Notes: generated by a model not told the origin, from the sequence alone. A stretch of DNA of 64,000 bases from Coniella vitis (GCA_011317545.1 WUJK01000003.1:682001-746000), one strand, 5' to 3'. Counted from the first letter of the stretch, positions 33,761 to 46,469 are shown. A program made the numbers and translations.

Positions 33761-36700
33761 ATGGCGCCCAGGAAACCGACGCCCGCCGAAATCTCCTTGA
33801 CTCATCTCAAGAATTGCTTCGTTAATCTGCCAGCGTCGCTTGTGTCTTTGCTTGTGAATATCGATACCGTAAGCTTTGCGCATCTGCTCACCGTCCAAAA
33901 CGTCACCTTCGATGCGGTTGATGGGCTGACAGTTGCGTTAGCCTGTGCAAAATGTTATTATTGAACTCAATTACCGTGAAGCTTCTGCCAGCTCGTCAGA
34001 CAGGGCTGCAGGCGCATCGACTCAAAAATCGGCATACCTAGGATGGACCGGCATGCAGAGCCAGAAGAAGGTGGCCGCCGTTGTAGGAAAGGACGGCATC
34101 AACAGCTCAAGAACGGGCTCGAGAATGCGCGACCAAGATGTCTCATTGATCGAAATCGATCCCATGCTGGCTACCACTCTGGGGCTGGAGCAAGGTCAAA
34201 AAGTCATGGTCACGATTCATACCGACCCGCCTCTCGCACATACGGTCAACATAGAGCCTCTTACTCCAGAGGACTGGGAAATCATCGAGCTACACGCTAC
34301 ATTCCTTGAACTCAACCTTCTTCAGCAAATCCGGGCATTGCCAAACCCAACGTACACTCCAGCCTCTGGTGCTCATGTAGGACTGCATCCATTGACTATC
34401 CACCTGTCACCCACCTCGACAGCCAACATCAAAATTCTCTCCCTGGATCCACCGCAGACAGCAGACGTTCCTTTCGCGAAAATTGCACCGGATGCCGAAG
34501 TCATCGTGGCTCCTAAAGTACGATCAAAGATCTCCCGAGGAAGCAGAGAAAATCGAAGCGTTGCGAGCACGTCAAGGAGAAGCGGGAAGAGCTCAACCAG
34601 CACTATAAGAAGACGTAGTCAGCGGGAGGAGCGCAAACCTGCTTTATTTCTGAGAGGCATCGATCGGAAAGTCTGTAGTGATTGGTTCGACGATCAAGCA
34701 GAATCCGAAGAGCTCGCCGTTTGGATCGATCGAGAATTGCTCTTGTCAAACGAGCTAAGAGGGGTGAAATGGGTCGCTGTGGATGTCATGAGGCCGAGAG
34801 GTCTTCAGGAGCCCGGTCCAGTGCAACCACAACAGCTCGAAGGGCAGGCATCTGTAGAGCCGTCTATATCAGGGCGGAAGATTGTGGCCCAACTACTGCC
34901 ATGGGATGACCCGCCAAATGGACAAACGGCGGCATTGTCAACAATTTTAAGCTCGGCACTCGGAGGTGAAGGGCTTGTTGGAGGAGTCGTCAAAATTGAA
35001 CCCGCCCCACAACCTTTGACAAAAAAGTCGATTCTCAAATCCGATGATGAGGAAAGGCCCTCTGTGCAACACATAAAACTTTTTCCCTTCACTTCGGTAC
35101 CCGCCGCACAGGTGTCTGGACTGAAGTTCGGCGGAGAATCAAAATCTGAGCGTGACGAATTCATAAGAACGATCAAGCTCGCGTACAACGGTAAGTCGGG
35201 CAAGGGATTATTCGACGGCCCCTTGACTGATGGCCTGGTGCTGGGCACGCCTAAGGGCCTGGAGTTGCCGCAAGGCTGGCAAGGCGGCATATTGAGGTTC
35301 CATCCTCCACCTGCAATGCAAGGCTCAGCCAAAGAACCAACGTATTGGGCCCTTGGTTCTGACTGGCAGCTTCCAATCGAGGTCCAACCGCCTATCGCCT
35401 CTCCTTCTTGGGTCCTTGCGTCGCAGGCCGCTGGTATTCCGGATGACGAGTCTCCACTGGTGGGAATCGATACATTACTTCAAGACCTCAAATCGCACCT
35501 AGCGCAACTGTCTTCGGTGCTTCTAACAGGTGCGCTGGGCTCTGGAAAGACCTCAGTGTCACAGCATGTTGCGAGGTTTCTGCGAAGCGATCAGCTGTTT
35601 CATACCACCTATTTCTCGTGCCGAACCCTAGTGAATGATGAGAGCAGAATCACTACCGTCAAAGAGACACTAAATCGACTCTTCCTGGGCGCTGAGTGGG
35701 GCGCTCGACTGGGCGGCAAGGCACTCGTCATCCTGGACGACATAGACCGATTGTGTCCTGCTGAGACCGAGCTACAGGTCGGCAACGAAAATGGTCGCAG
35801 CAGGCAGATCAGCGAGGCCATTTGCTCAATGGTGCGCCAATACTGTGGCCCAGGGACAAGCATAGCTTTGCTGGCAACCGCCCAAGGGAAAGAATCTCTG
35901 CATAACGTGCTTGTCGGTGGTCACTTGGTGCGTGAGATCGTGCCACTCAGAGCACCCGACAAAGCTGCTCGGCGGACCATAATGGAAGCGATCGCAAAGC
36001 AAAATGCCCTGCCTTTACAAGAGGTCAATTTGGCCACCCCTAACAGCAGCCGCCCTACCACAGCGGATGGCAGCATACCAACGGACAACGACGCCTGGAT
36101 GGACGGGTCGAGCCCTAAGACTTCGCGCAACCAACCAAATGAAGCCAGCGGCTTCATTTTGGAGGATGATCTTGATTTCCTCGATATTGCAGGCGATACA
36201 GACGGTTACATGCCTGGAGATTTGAGCTTGCTTATCTCCAGGGCTCGCAACGAAGCCATTATGCGTTCATTAACGGAGACGAGCAGTCATCATGACACGA
36301 GACCCGTTTTTCTGGCACGAGCAGATTTCGAAAAGGCTCTAGAGGGCTTCACTCCAGCTTCTCTGCGTAATGTCACATTGCAGAGCTCATCTACCAGCTT
36401 CGATTCCATCGGCGGACTGGCAGAAACGCGCCAAGTGCTCCTGGAAACCCTCCAGTACCCAACCAAGTACGCACCTATCTTTGCCCAGTGCCCGTTGCGT
36501 TTGCGTTCCGGTATTCTGCTATATGGCTACCCAGGCTGCGGCAAGACCCTGCTCGCCAGCGCCGTTGCAGGCGAGTGCGGACTGAACTTTATTTCCGTCA
36601 AGGGCCCCGAGATTCTCAACAAGTACATTGGTGCCTCGGAAAAAAGCGTCCGCGATCTCTTTGAGCGCGCGCAAGCCGCTAAACCCTGCGTACTGTTCTT

Positions 36701-37598
36701 TGACGAGTTTGACTCGATTGCACCTAAGCGTGGCCACGACTCGACTGGTGTTACGGACCGTGTCGTCAACCAGCTGCTGACTCTCATGGACGGTGCCGAG
36801 GGTTTATCGGGGGTGTACGTGCTAGCTGCCACCTCTCGGCCAGATCTGATTGACCCTGCGCTGCTCCGCCCCGGTCGTTTGGACAAGTCCATCCTCTGCG
36901 ACTTCCCCAACCCAGAGGAGAGAGTGGATATCATTCGTGCCATTGGTCGCAAGGCTAAGCTGAGCGAGGCTGTTCTCAAGTCCGAAGAAGATCTGAACGA
37001 GATCGCCCGGCGAACAGACGGATTCTCTGGGGCAGATCTTCAGGCTTTAGTATCCAATGCTCAATTGGAGGCTATTCAGGATCTTCTCAAGGAGACTGAC
37101 CTTGGAACTTCAGGCGGCGCTGGTGGTGGCAACCGTCGCCCTGGTCAGAAATCGGGTACAGGAAAAGGAGCCACGGGAAACCTTGACAATTTTATACAAT
37201 TCCGTTATGGAGAAGATGAAGCCGGTAACAATTCAATTCCGCGAGCATCCACGCGCTCTGCTGAGCTAGCACAGCAAGCTATAATTGCCTCAAAACTCGA
37301 AAGCATCCGGCTATCCCGCAAGAGAACCAAGCAACAGCAGCGCTGTGGAACTGGTGCCGGCAACGAGACGGATGACGCCACCAAGGCGAATGGAAACGAT
37401 GGCGGATATCAACAAAGGGAAGTCGTCATTGAATGGCGGCATCTCTCTAAGGCGCTTGACAGTACGAGGACGAGTATTAGTCGCGAGCAGCGGTCTCTGC
37501 TACAGAGGATCTATCGGGAGTTTGTGGTCGGGCGGAGTGGTGACATGAAGGATGGGCAACCTAGTATGGAAATCGGTGGACGGAGTAGTTTGATGTGA
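33761..37598 (+). CDS. PEX1: Peroxisome biogenesis AAA ATPase Pex1
   Basis: Two exons, 33761-33868 and 33942-37598, encode 1254 residues. The 73-nt intron joins LLVNIDT to PVQNVIIEL in frame, which restores the start of the Pex1 N-domain. The first AAA module has a Walker A GALGSGKTSV near residue 566. The second is the conserved one: GYPGCGKTLLASAVAGECG near 897, then VKGPEILNKYIGASEKSVR, Walker B CVLFFDEFDSIAP near 955, and ATSRPDLIDPALLRPGRLD. This D2 block is diagnostic for Pex1. Pex1 and Pex6 form the hexameric motor that pulls ubiquitinated Pex5 out of the peroxisomal membrane for recycling. It is divergent from MCM7 and convergent with the deaminase gene (121 bp apart). Confidence 0.96.
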
Positions 37599-37719
37599 AA
37601 GCGACAACATAATCGTACGTATTGATTATCCACGGGATACAGAATCGGACTTTCGCATGCTCCAACAATTCTTGCCTATGTTTCCCCTCTCTACATTGTG
37701 CCACCCATCCCCAAAAACG

Positions 37720-40249
37720 TCATGTCGAATTTATATGTGTCTCTAGCACAACCACTCGGCTTCCAAAAGCAAGACATGGATTTCCATTCACATCTTTGCA
37801 CGTACAGATTGCGGCTTTTTTGGCACTCGTTGATTGAATATCAACCAGACACGCCTCATGACGTTGCAAAATTGGCGCTGCCTCTCGAGCGTTAAGCCAT
37901 CTGGGGCAGAATGATAAACCAGATGTATCGACAAATATATCCAAATCTGCCGAGCGAAACCAATCTCTTCTGCCCATCACCAATTCAAACAGTGGCGGGT
38001 TTGTCGACTCTTCAGGATTTTGGACATTACTGGTACCCGGCGTTCGCACGAGGTTCACTTGGCGTCCATTCTTCGTGTTGTGGTCTTGTACTTTTGGAGA
38101 TGTTTCCTGGCTAGCATGGGTTTGTGTGCCTTTATCGATGTATGCAAAATCCAACGTGGCGACTCCTTTCTCTAGCGCAGAGGATTCCATCTCGTGGCAG
38201 TTATGTTCAATCTGATCGACTAATTTTCCTGCGTCGACTTGAAGGGTGTCTCGAGTCAATTGGACACTGCTCTGGTTGTAGACATTATACTTGACCGAAG
38301 CAGGAGCATTTACTGAGCTGTCCACGACCAAAGATCGAGCCGTGTTATGTGATGCTGTCAAGCGAAGACCATAACCCGATGCTGTGCAAGAAGCCGAATC
38401 CGAGCCTGCGAGTTGAGATGGATCATGAAGAGTCGATGTTGATATATCCAAGCTGTATATGCTGCTTTCATTGGGCATTCCAGTGGCGGGCAATGCCTTG
38501 TATAACTCCGAGATGTTCATGGCAATACGCTGTTCCAGATATTCATTTAGCCTTTTTCGTAACGCCACAAATCCTGGACCGGCAGGGAGATACCATCCAG
38601 GATACAGCGTTTTGTGTCCTGCAGGCGTCCAAAACTTCCCGTGGAGATGGATCAGAGACTCGCAAAGGAAGCAAGGCTTCTTGGAAGAGGCGATGACTCT
38701 GGGCAGAACAACGTTCGGCGCCGCTTTTTCGTAATGTGCGAGGATTTGAATCTCAGCGTGGATCTTTGACGCTGTCAAGGATTGCTTCACTTTCTTCTCG
38801 AACAAACTAGGTGCGGATGTGGCTTTTTGCACCTGGGGCGGAAGGCTATGGAGATCGAAATTGTCGTTGGATTGGCGAATCCTCTCTAGTGCGAACTCGA
38901 CAGATCGAACAAATCCGGCGTTTGCGCTCCTCTCGAAGGCTTGGTCTGGAAGACGCACTTTTTCAACTGTAGCGTGTCTTAGAACAGGTACCTTTCGCGT
39001 CTGTTGGCAGAAAAATCTAGAAATCTCCAGATATCTAGCCGTCTTCTTCAGACAGCCAAGGAGCCTCTTTTTGGCGTGCGCGTGCATGTCCAAATCGTCA
39101 ACAGATCTGAGGAGTGCTTCAAGGGGCACACACTTCATGAACTGGGCAATACGTCGAATTAAGCCAGTAACATCTTGGTGCTTCGGTTTGTCTAGAGACT
39201 TGAAAGCGTATAAAGAGGAACGCAGCTGCTCTATCTGGGGCGTGTGTCTATCGACAACGTCCAGAGGAACCCCGGTTTGGGAAGTCTTGCCCCGATTTCG
39301 CTTGATTGCTTCAAGGAATACGTCCAAAGCTGACGCAATGAAGGTTTTGATTGTCTTTGGATTTGCTTCGGGTGTTCTGATACCTAAACGGGCCAAGATT
39401 CGATCCTGGCACAAGGCGACGATGTCCTTGAAGATGGTGTCCTCGATAGCGAGCAAAGACGACTTGCTTAATGCTAGATGACATATCAGAATTCCAGGAC
39501 ATGTATGAACACGACTTTGCAGATATTATAGTATAAAACCTCGCAAACGTATTTTTGCTTCTTCTCTTTTTTATGTCTTTATAGATATGAAACTCACTTG
39601 ATGAGATCTGGCCTAATCTCACAAAAATGTTGGTAAAGCCTTCGTGTACTTTGTCCAAGTACGGACTTCCGGCATCTGGTGTCCGTTTATTGATGGCTAG
39701 CATTATGTTGCAAGACCCTGCGGGGGGAAGCTCTTGAATACAGACGGCAGTGATACAATCGGGGTCGTACGAGCGCGCAGACACGAATGCTAAAGCACAT
39801 GCTAGCTGTTTTTCAAGACTCAACGAGATTGTCCGCTGCCGAATATGGCTACTGCTGTTAGAGAAGGCAGAGACAGGCAGGCGAGCCAACCGACATGGTG
39901 TTGGGGGAAGCATGCCCAAGAGCACTATATTCTCGGCGCATTGCACGACCTGAGGTTCGTTATGAGTTTTGCTATTGGGGGCCAAAGATGCAAACTTGAC
40001 ACTCTTCGTTTCCTTGTTATGCAAAGGTACGTTAGATGGCGCCTGAGGTCGATTAACTGGCTTCGGTATTGTTGATGCTTTCCGAGCGCCTTGTTGCGGT
40101 GGCTTGCCTTGTGAGGATGGAGCCGAAGCCGCGTGGGATGAGCCTGCGGTGGCAGAAGTATGCTGAGGCTGTTTGGCGCTGTTTGAGGATATTGCAGGCT
40201 GCACACTTGTGCTTTGCGACGCCTTGGAACGCCTTTTCTTCTTCGACAT
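37720..40249 (-). CDS. OTT_1508-type deaminase-fold protein
   Basis: Two exons, 40249-39598 and 39473-37720, encode 801 residues. The 124-nt intron (GTGAGT...ATCTAG) joins GQISS to TLSKSSLLAIED in frame. The first 90 residues are basic and Ser/Ala/Gln-rich. The middle is helical. A deaminase-type metal site is visible: KIHAEIQILAHYE (His456, Glu458), then SSKKPCFLCESLIHLHG (Cys485, Cys488), with HKTLYPGWYLP after it. This HAE...PCxxC layout matches the OTT_1508 branch of the nucleic-acid/nucleotide deaminase superfamily, which is common in fungi and has no known substrate. The C-terminal 230 residues show no known domain. Active-site residues appear intact, so catalysis is plausible but unproven. 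Confidence 0.85.
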
Positions 40250-41015
40250 TTTTCCGGAGGGCTTGTGATGAGGAAATGAGTAGCTCTACCGGTCAATGTT
40301 GGAACTTACATAGTAGTGTCATGCCCCAGAAGAAGGGATAAGATAGGGAGAAAGACATGTCAAGCAGAGTCGCACAACAAGTCGTTCCGAATACAAAGGG
40401 CGCTGCCTCTTCCTGGATAGCAACGCCTTGCTTGCCTGCATCTATCAAACAGAACTTAAGAAGTGGGATTGGCTAAGGAGGCCGAGACACTGCGGGAGGC
40501 CATCCACGTGCATTGTGGCAGGCCCGCACCATTATCTGCATCTTGTGATAGGTTGCCTGATCTGTCTTGCACTCACTATTGGTAGAGGTTGTAATCCCCT
40601 GTTCATTATGTTGGAACCATCAGTTTTCCGGTGAGGGTGCTTACTTAAGTGATACCGATTTGTGGAAAGAGGAGAAGTTGACTTGTGGTGTTTTGGGAGC
40701 TTCGAGTTGCGGTTAAGTCACACGAGAGTGCGTTATCGGTTCAAACAGCGCAGGGGCGATGCAGCCCCCCAGCGTGATACGATAGGCGTTACATCATATC
40801 CAGGAACGCCCGGGCTTAAGCTTTTTAGCGGCCGGGGGTGCCTACCTGCCTACTGGCCTGCTGGACAGCTGGGTTGTATTTAAAGACTGGGGAAGGCGCT
40901 AACGAAATGGCAATCCAGATCTCACGACCAACAGTGAAGCAACCAGCCTTTCTAACCCTTCACAAACCGCTACGAAGCAGTGCTCGCCTCCAATACGAAG
41001 TCCTGCCTGAACATC
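40250..41015. other. Intergenic region upstream of the deaminase and DUF7053-like genes
   Basis: This is a divergent gap of 766 bp. It contains one exact TACATAGTA at 40307-40315, about 58 bp upstream of the deaminase start codon. No gene is supported. Confidence 0.55.
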
Positions 41016-41785
41016 ATGTCCTGTGAGTGGAACTCGTCCCACAAGGCTGAGCGAAGCCCCACAAGCCACATGGTTTATGCACGACATCGGGGACCGCGCT
41101 TGCGCTCAGCTGTACGCGAACTCGCGTGGTGGTGTAGTTACTATGTTTGGCCTGGAACCACAACCCTGATCTGACAGATTGTTTGCAAAAAGGGTTCACT
41201 TCTCAAGACCGGGTTGTTGTGAAAACCAGACTGCCAGCTGGGGCAACGCAGCAGCAGGCTGTGGAGATGCTGCACGACCGGGACTTCTTCATCCGCTGCG
41301 ACCCGTGCTTGGACACTTACGAGGTGCTGGACAAGGACATAGCGCGCCCAGAGTTACCCGTGGGGCGTGTCCAGGGAATTGGGCCAACGACGTCCTACAA
41401 GATTATAGACATTGTTGCCAATGTTCCAAAGGGCGTGTGGGGGAGCCATGTCGAGTCCACGTACGAGTTCACCGACGTGGAACGGGGTCTCTTTTGCCGC
41501 ATCCGTAGCCCGCTGAGCATCATTATGGAGGCATTGTGGGAAGTCCGGGAGGCAGAGGACGGATCTGGACTCGAGATTGTGGAAGAGGTTGACATCAAAT
41601 GCTCGAGGCTGCTTATGGGTTCTGTCAAAGGGCAGACCGAGCAGGGTGGTGAGTATCTTTCTCCAAGCCGTGGCCTGCAACTACATCTCATACTGACTGT
41701 TCAACAAGCTTCGAAAATCCACAGCAAGATGGTGAAGCGTCTAAAGAGCGAGGTCGAAGCAGCTTTGTCAAAGAGCAAGCCGTAA
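41016..41785 (+). CDS. Small fungal protein, DUF7053-like
   Basis: Proposed exons are 41016-41022, 41178-41648 and 41709-41785, giving 184 residues. The main exon has the pattern VVVKTRLPAGATQQQAVEMLHDRDFFIRCDP, then SYKIIDIVANVPKGVWGS, and a C-terminal helix KIHSKMVKRLKSEVEAALSKSK. This resembles fungal DUF7053 proteins, which look like START/SRPBCC-type ligand-binding folds. No function is known. The first exon (ATG TCC T before GTGAGT) is only 7 nt and is inferred: the main frame has no suitable ATG, a good acceptor CTGACAG lies at 41177, and the joined start is in frame. The second intron uses an AAG acceptor. The middle exon is secure and the start is less so. Confidence 0.7.
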
Positions 41786-43121
41786 CAAACGTGTTCCCGA
41801 CTTTCACAATAGTAATAATGATAATAAGAGAGGCGCAACCTGCCATTGTGAATCAACCCCCCTTTCTTTTGGCGCCGCATATTCTGCTTCAATTTGATAT
41901 GGTTGGCAGAGCCGCAAACATGGCTGAGAGCGCCAGATTATTCCCATTTTGCAAATGAATTAGAGTCGTTTTTGCTATTGGATTGACTTGCTATTACGAC
42001 ATGTCTTAAACCTGAAAACTTCAAGCCACCATTACAGTACTCCGCATTCGCACCTTTGTGGGGCAAAGCGCCTCGTCCACGACACAACAGCTAGCCCCAA
42101 TATTGTGCAAGTCTTGTCCGGGCAAAAGACATGCATGGAAGTGAATGTACAATATGCAGCACATTCCATTTGGTGCGTGTGGAAATATAAGGGGCTACTT
42201 CCGGTGTCTCGAGAGCGCCGGCGTGCCTGTCTGGGGTTCTAAGTACCTTGGTAAGCACCAATGGTGGTGGCGGAGACAAGCACAACATTCTAAGAATGTC
42301 GTGTGGTTCACAGGGGGTATTGGCGCCGTGGCACCTGCAAGTCCCAGTGGTTCTCAACGCCTCCCACAGCATTCGCGCTCTCGCCTGAATCCTTAGATCG
42401 CCAAGCATCTACAGTGCCCTTAGCGTCCCTAGGTAGCGTTCGTATCTCTTTGCTTTATTAGACCCTGCATGACAACCCGAGGCGCACACCCCTCCTGCCT
42501 TGGTCTTTTCCAAGACAGCAAACGCTTCACATTTTGCATTTCTCGTCCGATACAAACTTGGCGCCGCTGACTGATATCAACAACATAAACTAGGAACTGT
42601 GCGCTCCGCCTCGTCTCTTGCGTAGAACTGGACTGCGCTGCTTATGCCACCATTACGTCTTCCGCTGGCTGGGAATTCAGTGAGTGGCCGTGTGCACACT
42701 CCCTGCGATAAACACGCACCAACTCTACTTGATCCACGAAGATTCGTGGGTTTACAGGATCTGTAAGCCAGGCGTTCTTGGTAGGGCTGGAACTGGAATT
42801 CTCTGGCCTGGCATATTGTCAGCAAATCCACACTCGAGACACCAAAGCCCTCATATACAACTACGTCGATTCTGAACCCTGTTACTGAGCATTTGGAGGA
42901 TTCCAGTGACGCCAAGCAAGCCTAGACGACGCACAACAATCCAAAGTACAGTCTGCCCTGACGATCTCGCTCCCGTTGTGCTGGCCTGCGCATCAGAGGG
43001 CCTTGCCGCCAACGCCAACGGTCAAGACTTAGCTGCCACGCTACAGCGCGAGCTACGGCACTCGGTTCCCCCATATCTTTGTTGAGGTGCATGGCTAGAG
43101 CCTCTGCGGGTATCTGCGACC
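41786..43121. other. Intergenic region before the GCK kinase gene
   Basis: About 1.3 kb with only short shadow frames. An upstream ATG at 43091, ending after three codons, precedes the kinase start. I see nothing else. Confidence 0.55.
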
Positions 43122-45647
43122 ATGGCACACCTTTCGTCCATCGCCATGGATTTCTCAGCCACCAAGCAAAAAGCAATCGAAGATGCAAAGAAAATGCAGA
43201 TTGTGGTGGCTGAGGAATGCAGCAAGGCTGGGCACGAGGTTCCGCCCTATCTCTTGCGGGAGCTGATTGGCAAGGGCAGTTTCGGCCGAGTGTATAAGGC
43301 CTCGGACGCAAAGTCGAGCCGCCTCGTTGCCGTCAAAATCATCGACATTGAAGAGTCTGACACACTGAATCCTAAATTGGCCGACACGTACTCTGAATTT
43401 CTCAAGGAGATCAATGCGCTCAAACTTCTCAGCGAGGGGGGTGCTAAGAACATCAACCACGTTCTGGACGCCTTGCCAGTTGGCCAGTCCATGTGGATGG
43501 TTTGTGAATACTGCGCAGGCGGTAGCGTGGCTACACTGATGAAGCCGACAGCTCCTGGAGGACTGCAGGAGAAATGGATCATACCAATCCTCAGAGAGGT
43601 TGCCGAGGCTATCTTCTGGGTCCACAAAGCCGGTATAATTCATCGGGATATCAAGTGTGCCAATGTGCTCATCACAGAAGCGGGCGCGGTCCAACTTTGC
43701 GACTTTGGCGTATCTGGTGTGGTCGAGACCAGATTCGATAAGCGATCTACCTTTATAGGGACACCGCACTGGATGGCGCCAGAACTCTTTGACACTTCAA
43801 CGTCCTATGGAGTCGAGGTCGATATCTGGGCCTTTGGATCCATGGTCTTTGAGATTGCATCTGGGCTTCCCCCTAACGTAATCGCGGGGGTCGACGTAAT
43901 GCAGCTGGGCAGCTACCTCAAACAACACACTCCAACACTAGAAGGAGACAAATACTCGGATCAGCTCAAAAGTTTGGTGTCTTTTTGCTTGGTGGAGGAT
44001 CCAACCAGGCGACCCATCATCGAAGAAGTACAGCACCATCCTTACCTTCTCAACACCGAGACTACCCATCCGACTTCATCACTGGCCATGCTAGTCAGAG
44101 CGTTTCGAGTCTGGGAGTCGCAGGGCGGCAGCCGAAAGTCACTGTTTGCGTTAGGCGGCGCTCAGGGACCCATGGATCTGGGCCTGGCTTCAACTGCCAT
44201 GGCAGCTGACGAATGGAACTTCAGCACAACGGTCGATGTCGACCAGCGTGTCATGGAACGCACAGATACACAGGCCGTATATGATGTCTACGGCTCCCAG
44301 GTCGACCTCTCAGATATTGGAGAGCCTATTCTTCAAAGGTCGAAGCCCAAAAGAAGGCGACCACCCCCAAATCTTCCGGTCCTGCGGGCGCCCTTGGAAA
44401 AGATCTTTGATCCTAATACCATCTCCAATTACGAAGAAAATACTCGGATGTACTATTCAAGGCCCACAATCCCACCACCACTCTCGGACCTGCCCCTGAG
44501 GGACAACACACAGGAATCTAGATTACGGGAATCTTTGATTGATCTAGACGCATCGTTACATGGCGGACGTCTTTCCAGGTTTGTGGACCTGGAGACGATG
44601 AAAGCTGGTCTTCGGCAGTCACTTGACTATAGCTTTGGCGGCGATGATTTTGCCCGACCTCCCAGCAGCGACCCAGAAACAATATTTGCATCGGATAGCA
44701 GGAAAACGCAGGAGTGGAAATTCCCAGTGATGGTTCCAACTTCCGCGGATCCAGAAATGTCACGCTTCCCCTTTTATGAGGACAGTGGCAGCAATGCGAG
44801 CAGCCTTGCTGTACCTAATCGGTCGCCCTTACCACACTACCACACGGCGGAGCCTTTAAGTCTGTTATACGACTCGAGTGACGACAGTCTCACAATACCG
44901 CGTACTTCTTCCGAAATGGACAAGCGTGTGTCAATGAGCAGCTTAATCGACCTTGATGAGAGTCTTCCGAACCCTTCCATCCCTCCTGAACTCCGGCGTC
45001 CCTCAATAGCGAATTCTGAAGCAACATCTGAGGCTGGAAGCGCGTTTGACCTTGATCTGCATGCCTCATATTCTCCGCTACCGTTGTCCAACCGGGAGCC
45101 CTCAATCTACGTCTCTGATGATTCGGACTTGGCTGGTGGCATGTTCAGTCAGCCGACGCTTCCAAGTTTTGCAGAGGACTTCCAACGAAGCCAGAAGATG
45201 AGTACGACGGACGCATTCATTGATGATGCATATCTATATACCGGGCCAGAAGCCACTAGCAACGGGAGTGGGAATTATACGATACAAGATCAACCAGTGA
45301 CTGGCCCACGGTCATCGCCGTACTATCATGACAGTAATTTCGATGCGATAAATGGGCCCGAGCATACCATGATGTCAAGCAGGCGATCGCCATCTACATC
45401 GTCCATGCATTCGTTGTATCAAGCCGCTGATGGACGAACGATGCCACTACTCCCTGGTCCCCCGACCGAGAGGGTTATGCTTGGTGAAGGCGGTCAAGTG
45501 ATGAAAGATGAATTTCTGCGGCTATTGGATGGAATGACAAGCCATCTCAAATTTACAGGGGAATTTGTGCAGCAGCTGCCTGTTAGAAAAGCAGGCAGAA
45601 ATTCTATCGCTGGGGACATGGTGGACGGTGTGCAAAGTTGGCAATAA
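43122..45647 (+). CDS. Ste20/germinal-centre-type protein kinase
   Basis: An intronless 841-residue frame from ATG 43122; a second in-frame ATG is eight codons downstream. The kinase domain is at the N-terminus (about residues 43-308): IGKGSFGRVY, VAVKIIDIEE (Lys72), HRDIKCANV (Asp176), DFG (Asp194), and the Ste20-family signature GTPHWMAPELF in the activation segment. The remaining 530 residues look disordered, rich in Ser, Asp and Pro, with repeated short patterns such as LIDLDASL and LIDLDESLPNP. The C-terminal 50 residues (MKDEFLRLLDGMTSHLKF) may form a helix. An N-terminal kinase with a long tail is the layout of GCK kinases of the septation and hippo-like pathways (SID1, MST types). I cannot assign a specific orthologue. 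Confidence 0.9.
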   Translation: MAHLSSIAMDFSATKQKAIEDAKKMQIVVAEECSKAGHEVPPYLLRELIGKGSFGRVYKASDAKSSRLVAVKIIDIEESDTLNPKLADTYSEFLKEINALKLLSEGGAKNINHVLDALPVGQSMWMVCEYCAGGSVATLMKPTAPGGLQEKWIIPILREVAEAIFWVHKAGIIHRDIKCANVLITEAGAVQLCDFGVSGVVETRFDKRSTFIGTPHWMAPELFDTSTSYGVEVDIWAFGSMVFEIASGLPPNVIAGVDVMQLGSYLKQHTPTLEGDKYSDQLKSLVSFCLVEDPTRRPIIEEVQHHPYLLNTETTHPTSSLAMLVRAFRVWESQGGSRKSLFALGGAQGPMDLGLASTAMAADEWNFSTTVDVDQRVMERTDTQAVYDVYGSQVDLSDIGEPILQRSKPKRRRPPPNLPVLRAPLEKIFDPNTISNYEENTRMYYSRPTIPPPLSDLPLRDNTQESRLRESLIDLDASLHGGRLSRFVDLETMKAGLRQSLDYSFGGDDFARPPSSDPETIFASDSRKTQEWKFPVMVPTSADPEMSRFPFYEDSGSNASSLAVPNRSPLPHYHTAEPLSLLYDSSDDSLTIPRTSSEMDKRVSMSSLIDLDESLPNPSIPPELRRPSIANSEATSEAGSAFDLDLHASYSPLPLSNREPSIYVSDDSDLAGGMFSQPTLPSFAEDFQRSQKMSTTDAFIDDAYLYTGPEATSNGSGNYTIQDQPVTGPRSSPYYHDSNFDAINGPEHTMMSSRRSPSTSSMHSLYQAADGRTMPLLPGPPTERVMLGEGGQVMKDEFLRLLDGMTSHLKFTGEFVQQLPVRKAGRNSIAGDMVDGVQSWQ

Positions 45648-46469
45648 CGTGGTCGATTGGCTCTTTGGTGAGGCCCATGGATTAGGCGCTAATGGTTATA
45701 ATCTGGGAACAGCGACGATACTGCCGGGGGCTTTTGGTGGCGGATAGTGAGTTTTGCCATTTGATATTTCTTGGATTGGACGAGTTTTGGGAAATGCGTG
45801 GTGTAGCCGACATTGGATCTCTTGTATCTCGAATATCTCCTTTACTTCCCGCTATATACAAAGACAAGATCTTTACAAGAGGCTGTGTACGGATATCGGG
45901 AATTGACTTCTCTTGGGTGGATAGAGATAGCGCAAAGCAGGAACGGAGGGATATATTATGAATACATAGGATTCCCAGAACAAGAAATCAAATTAATCTC
46001 ATGTGAATCAGGATTGATCAGACCAACCATAAAAGAATGGGGATCTTGCACGAGACGCAATACTAACGCGTGACTGTCGGTAGAAGATATCGCTGCTGAT
46101 GCTGATGGCGAAAGCTTGGGTTTGTGAGCCGCTTCCCGAAGTCGTAGAGGGCGGCACGATAAAAATAAATGAGTCAGAGAATTTTCACTCGACATAGAAA
46201 TACTTCGAAAAAGGCATCAACAGAAGCAAGCAGCAGCACCAAGCAGTATAGCCCGCATATCCCAGCTACAATCGCTTCAAGCAGAACACACTTTGATTCA
46301 AGTACAGAAAATTAATTATTCAACCAAGTTGGCTCCCATACATTCATTCCGTCCTTTCGCACACCAAGCAGCGCGGCCTCTTCCAGCCCGGCTCATCTCA
46401 AGCGCTGTAGCCGTAGCCTCGCCATCAACCCCACACGTTTCGATCTATTCCCAGCATCGCCCCTTGACC
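45648..46469. other. Intergenic region upstream of SUA5
   Basis: From 46173 to 46469 it is open in the SUA5 frame (99 codons) but has no ATG. The part nearest SUA5 is Ser/Arg/Ala-rich when translated. One ACGCGT lies at 46066-46071. No separate gene is supported. Confidence 0.55.
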
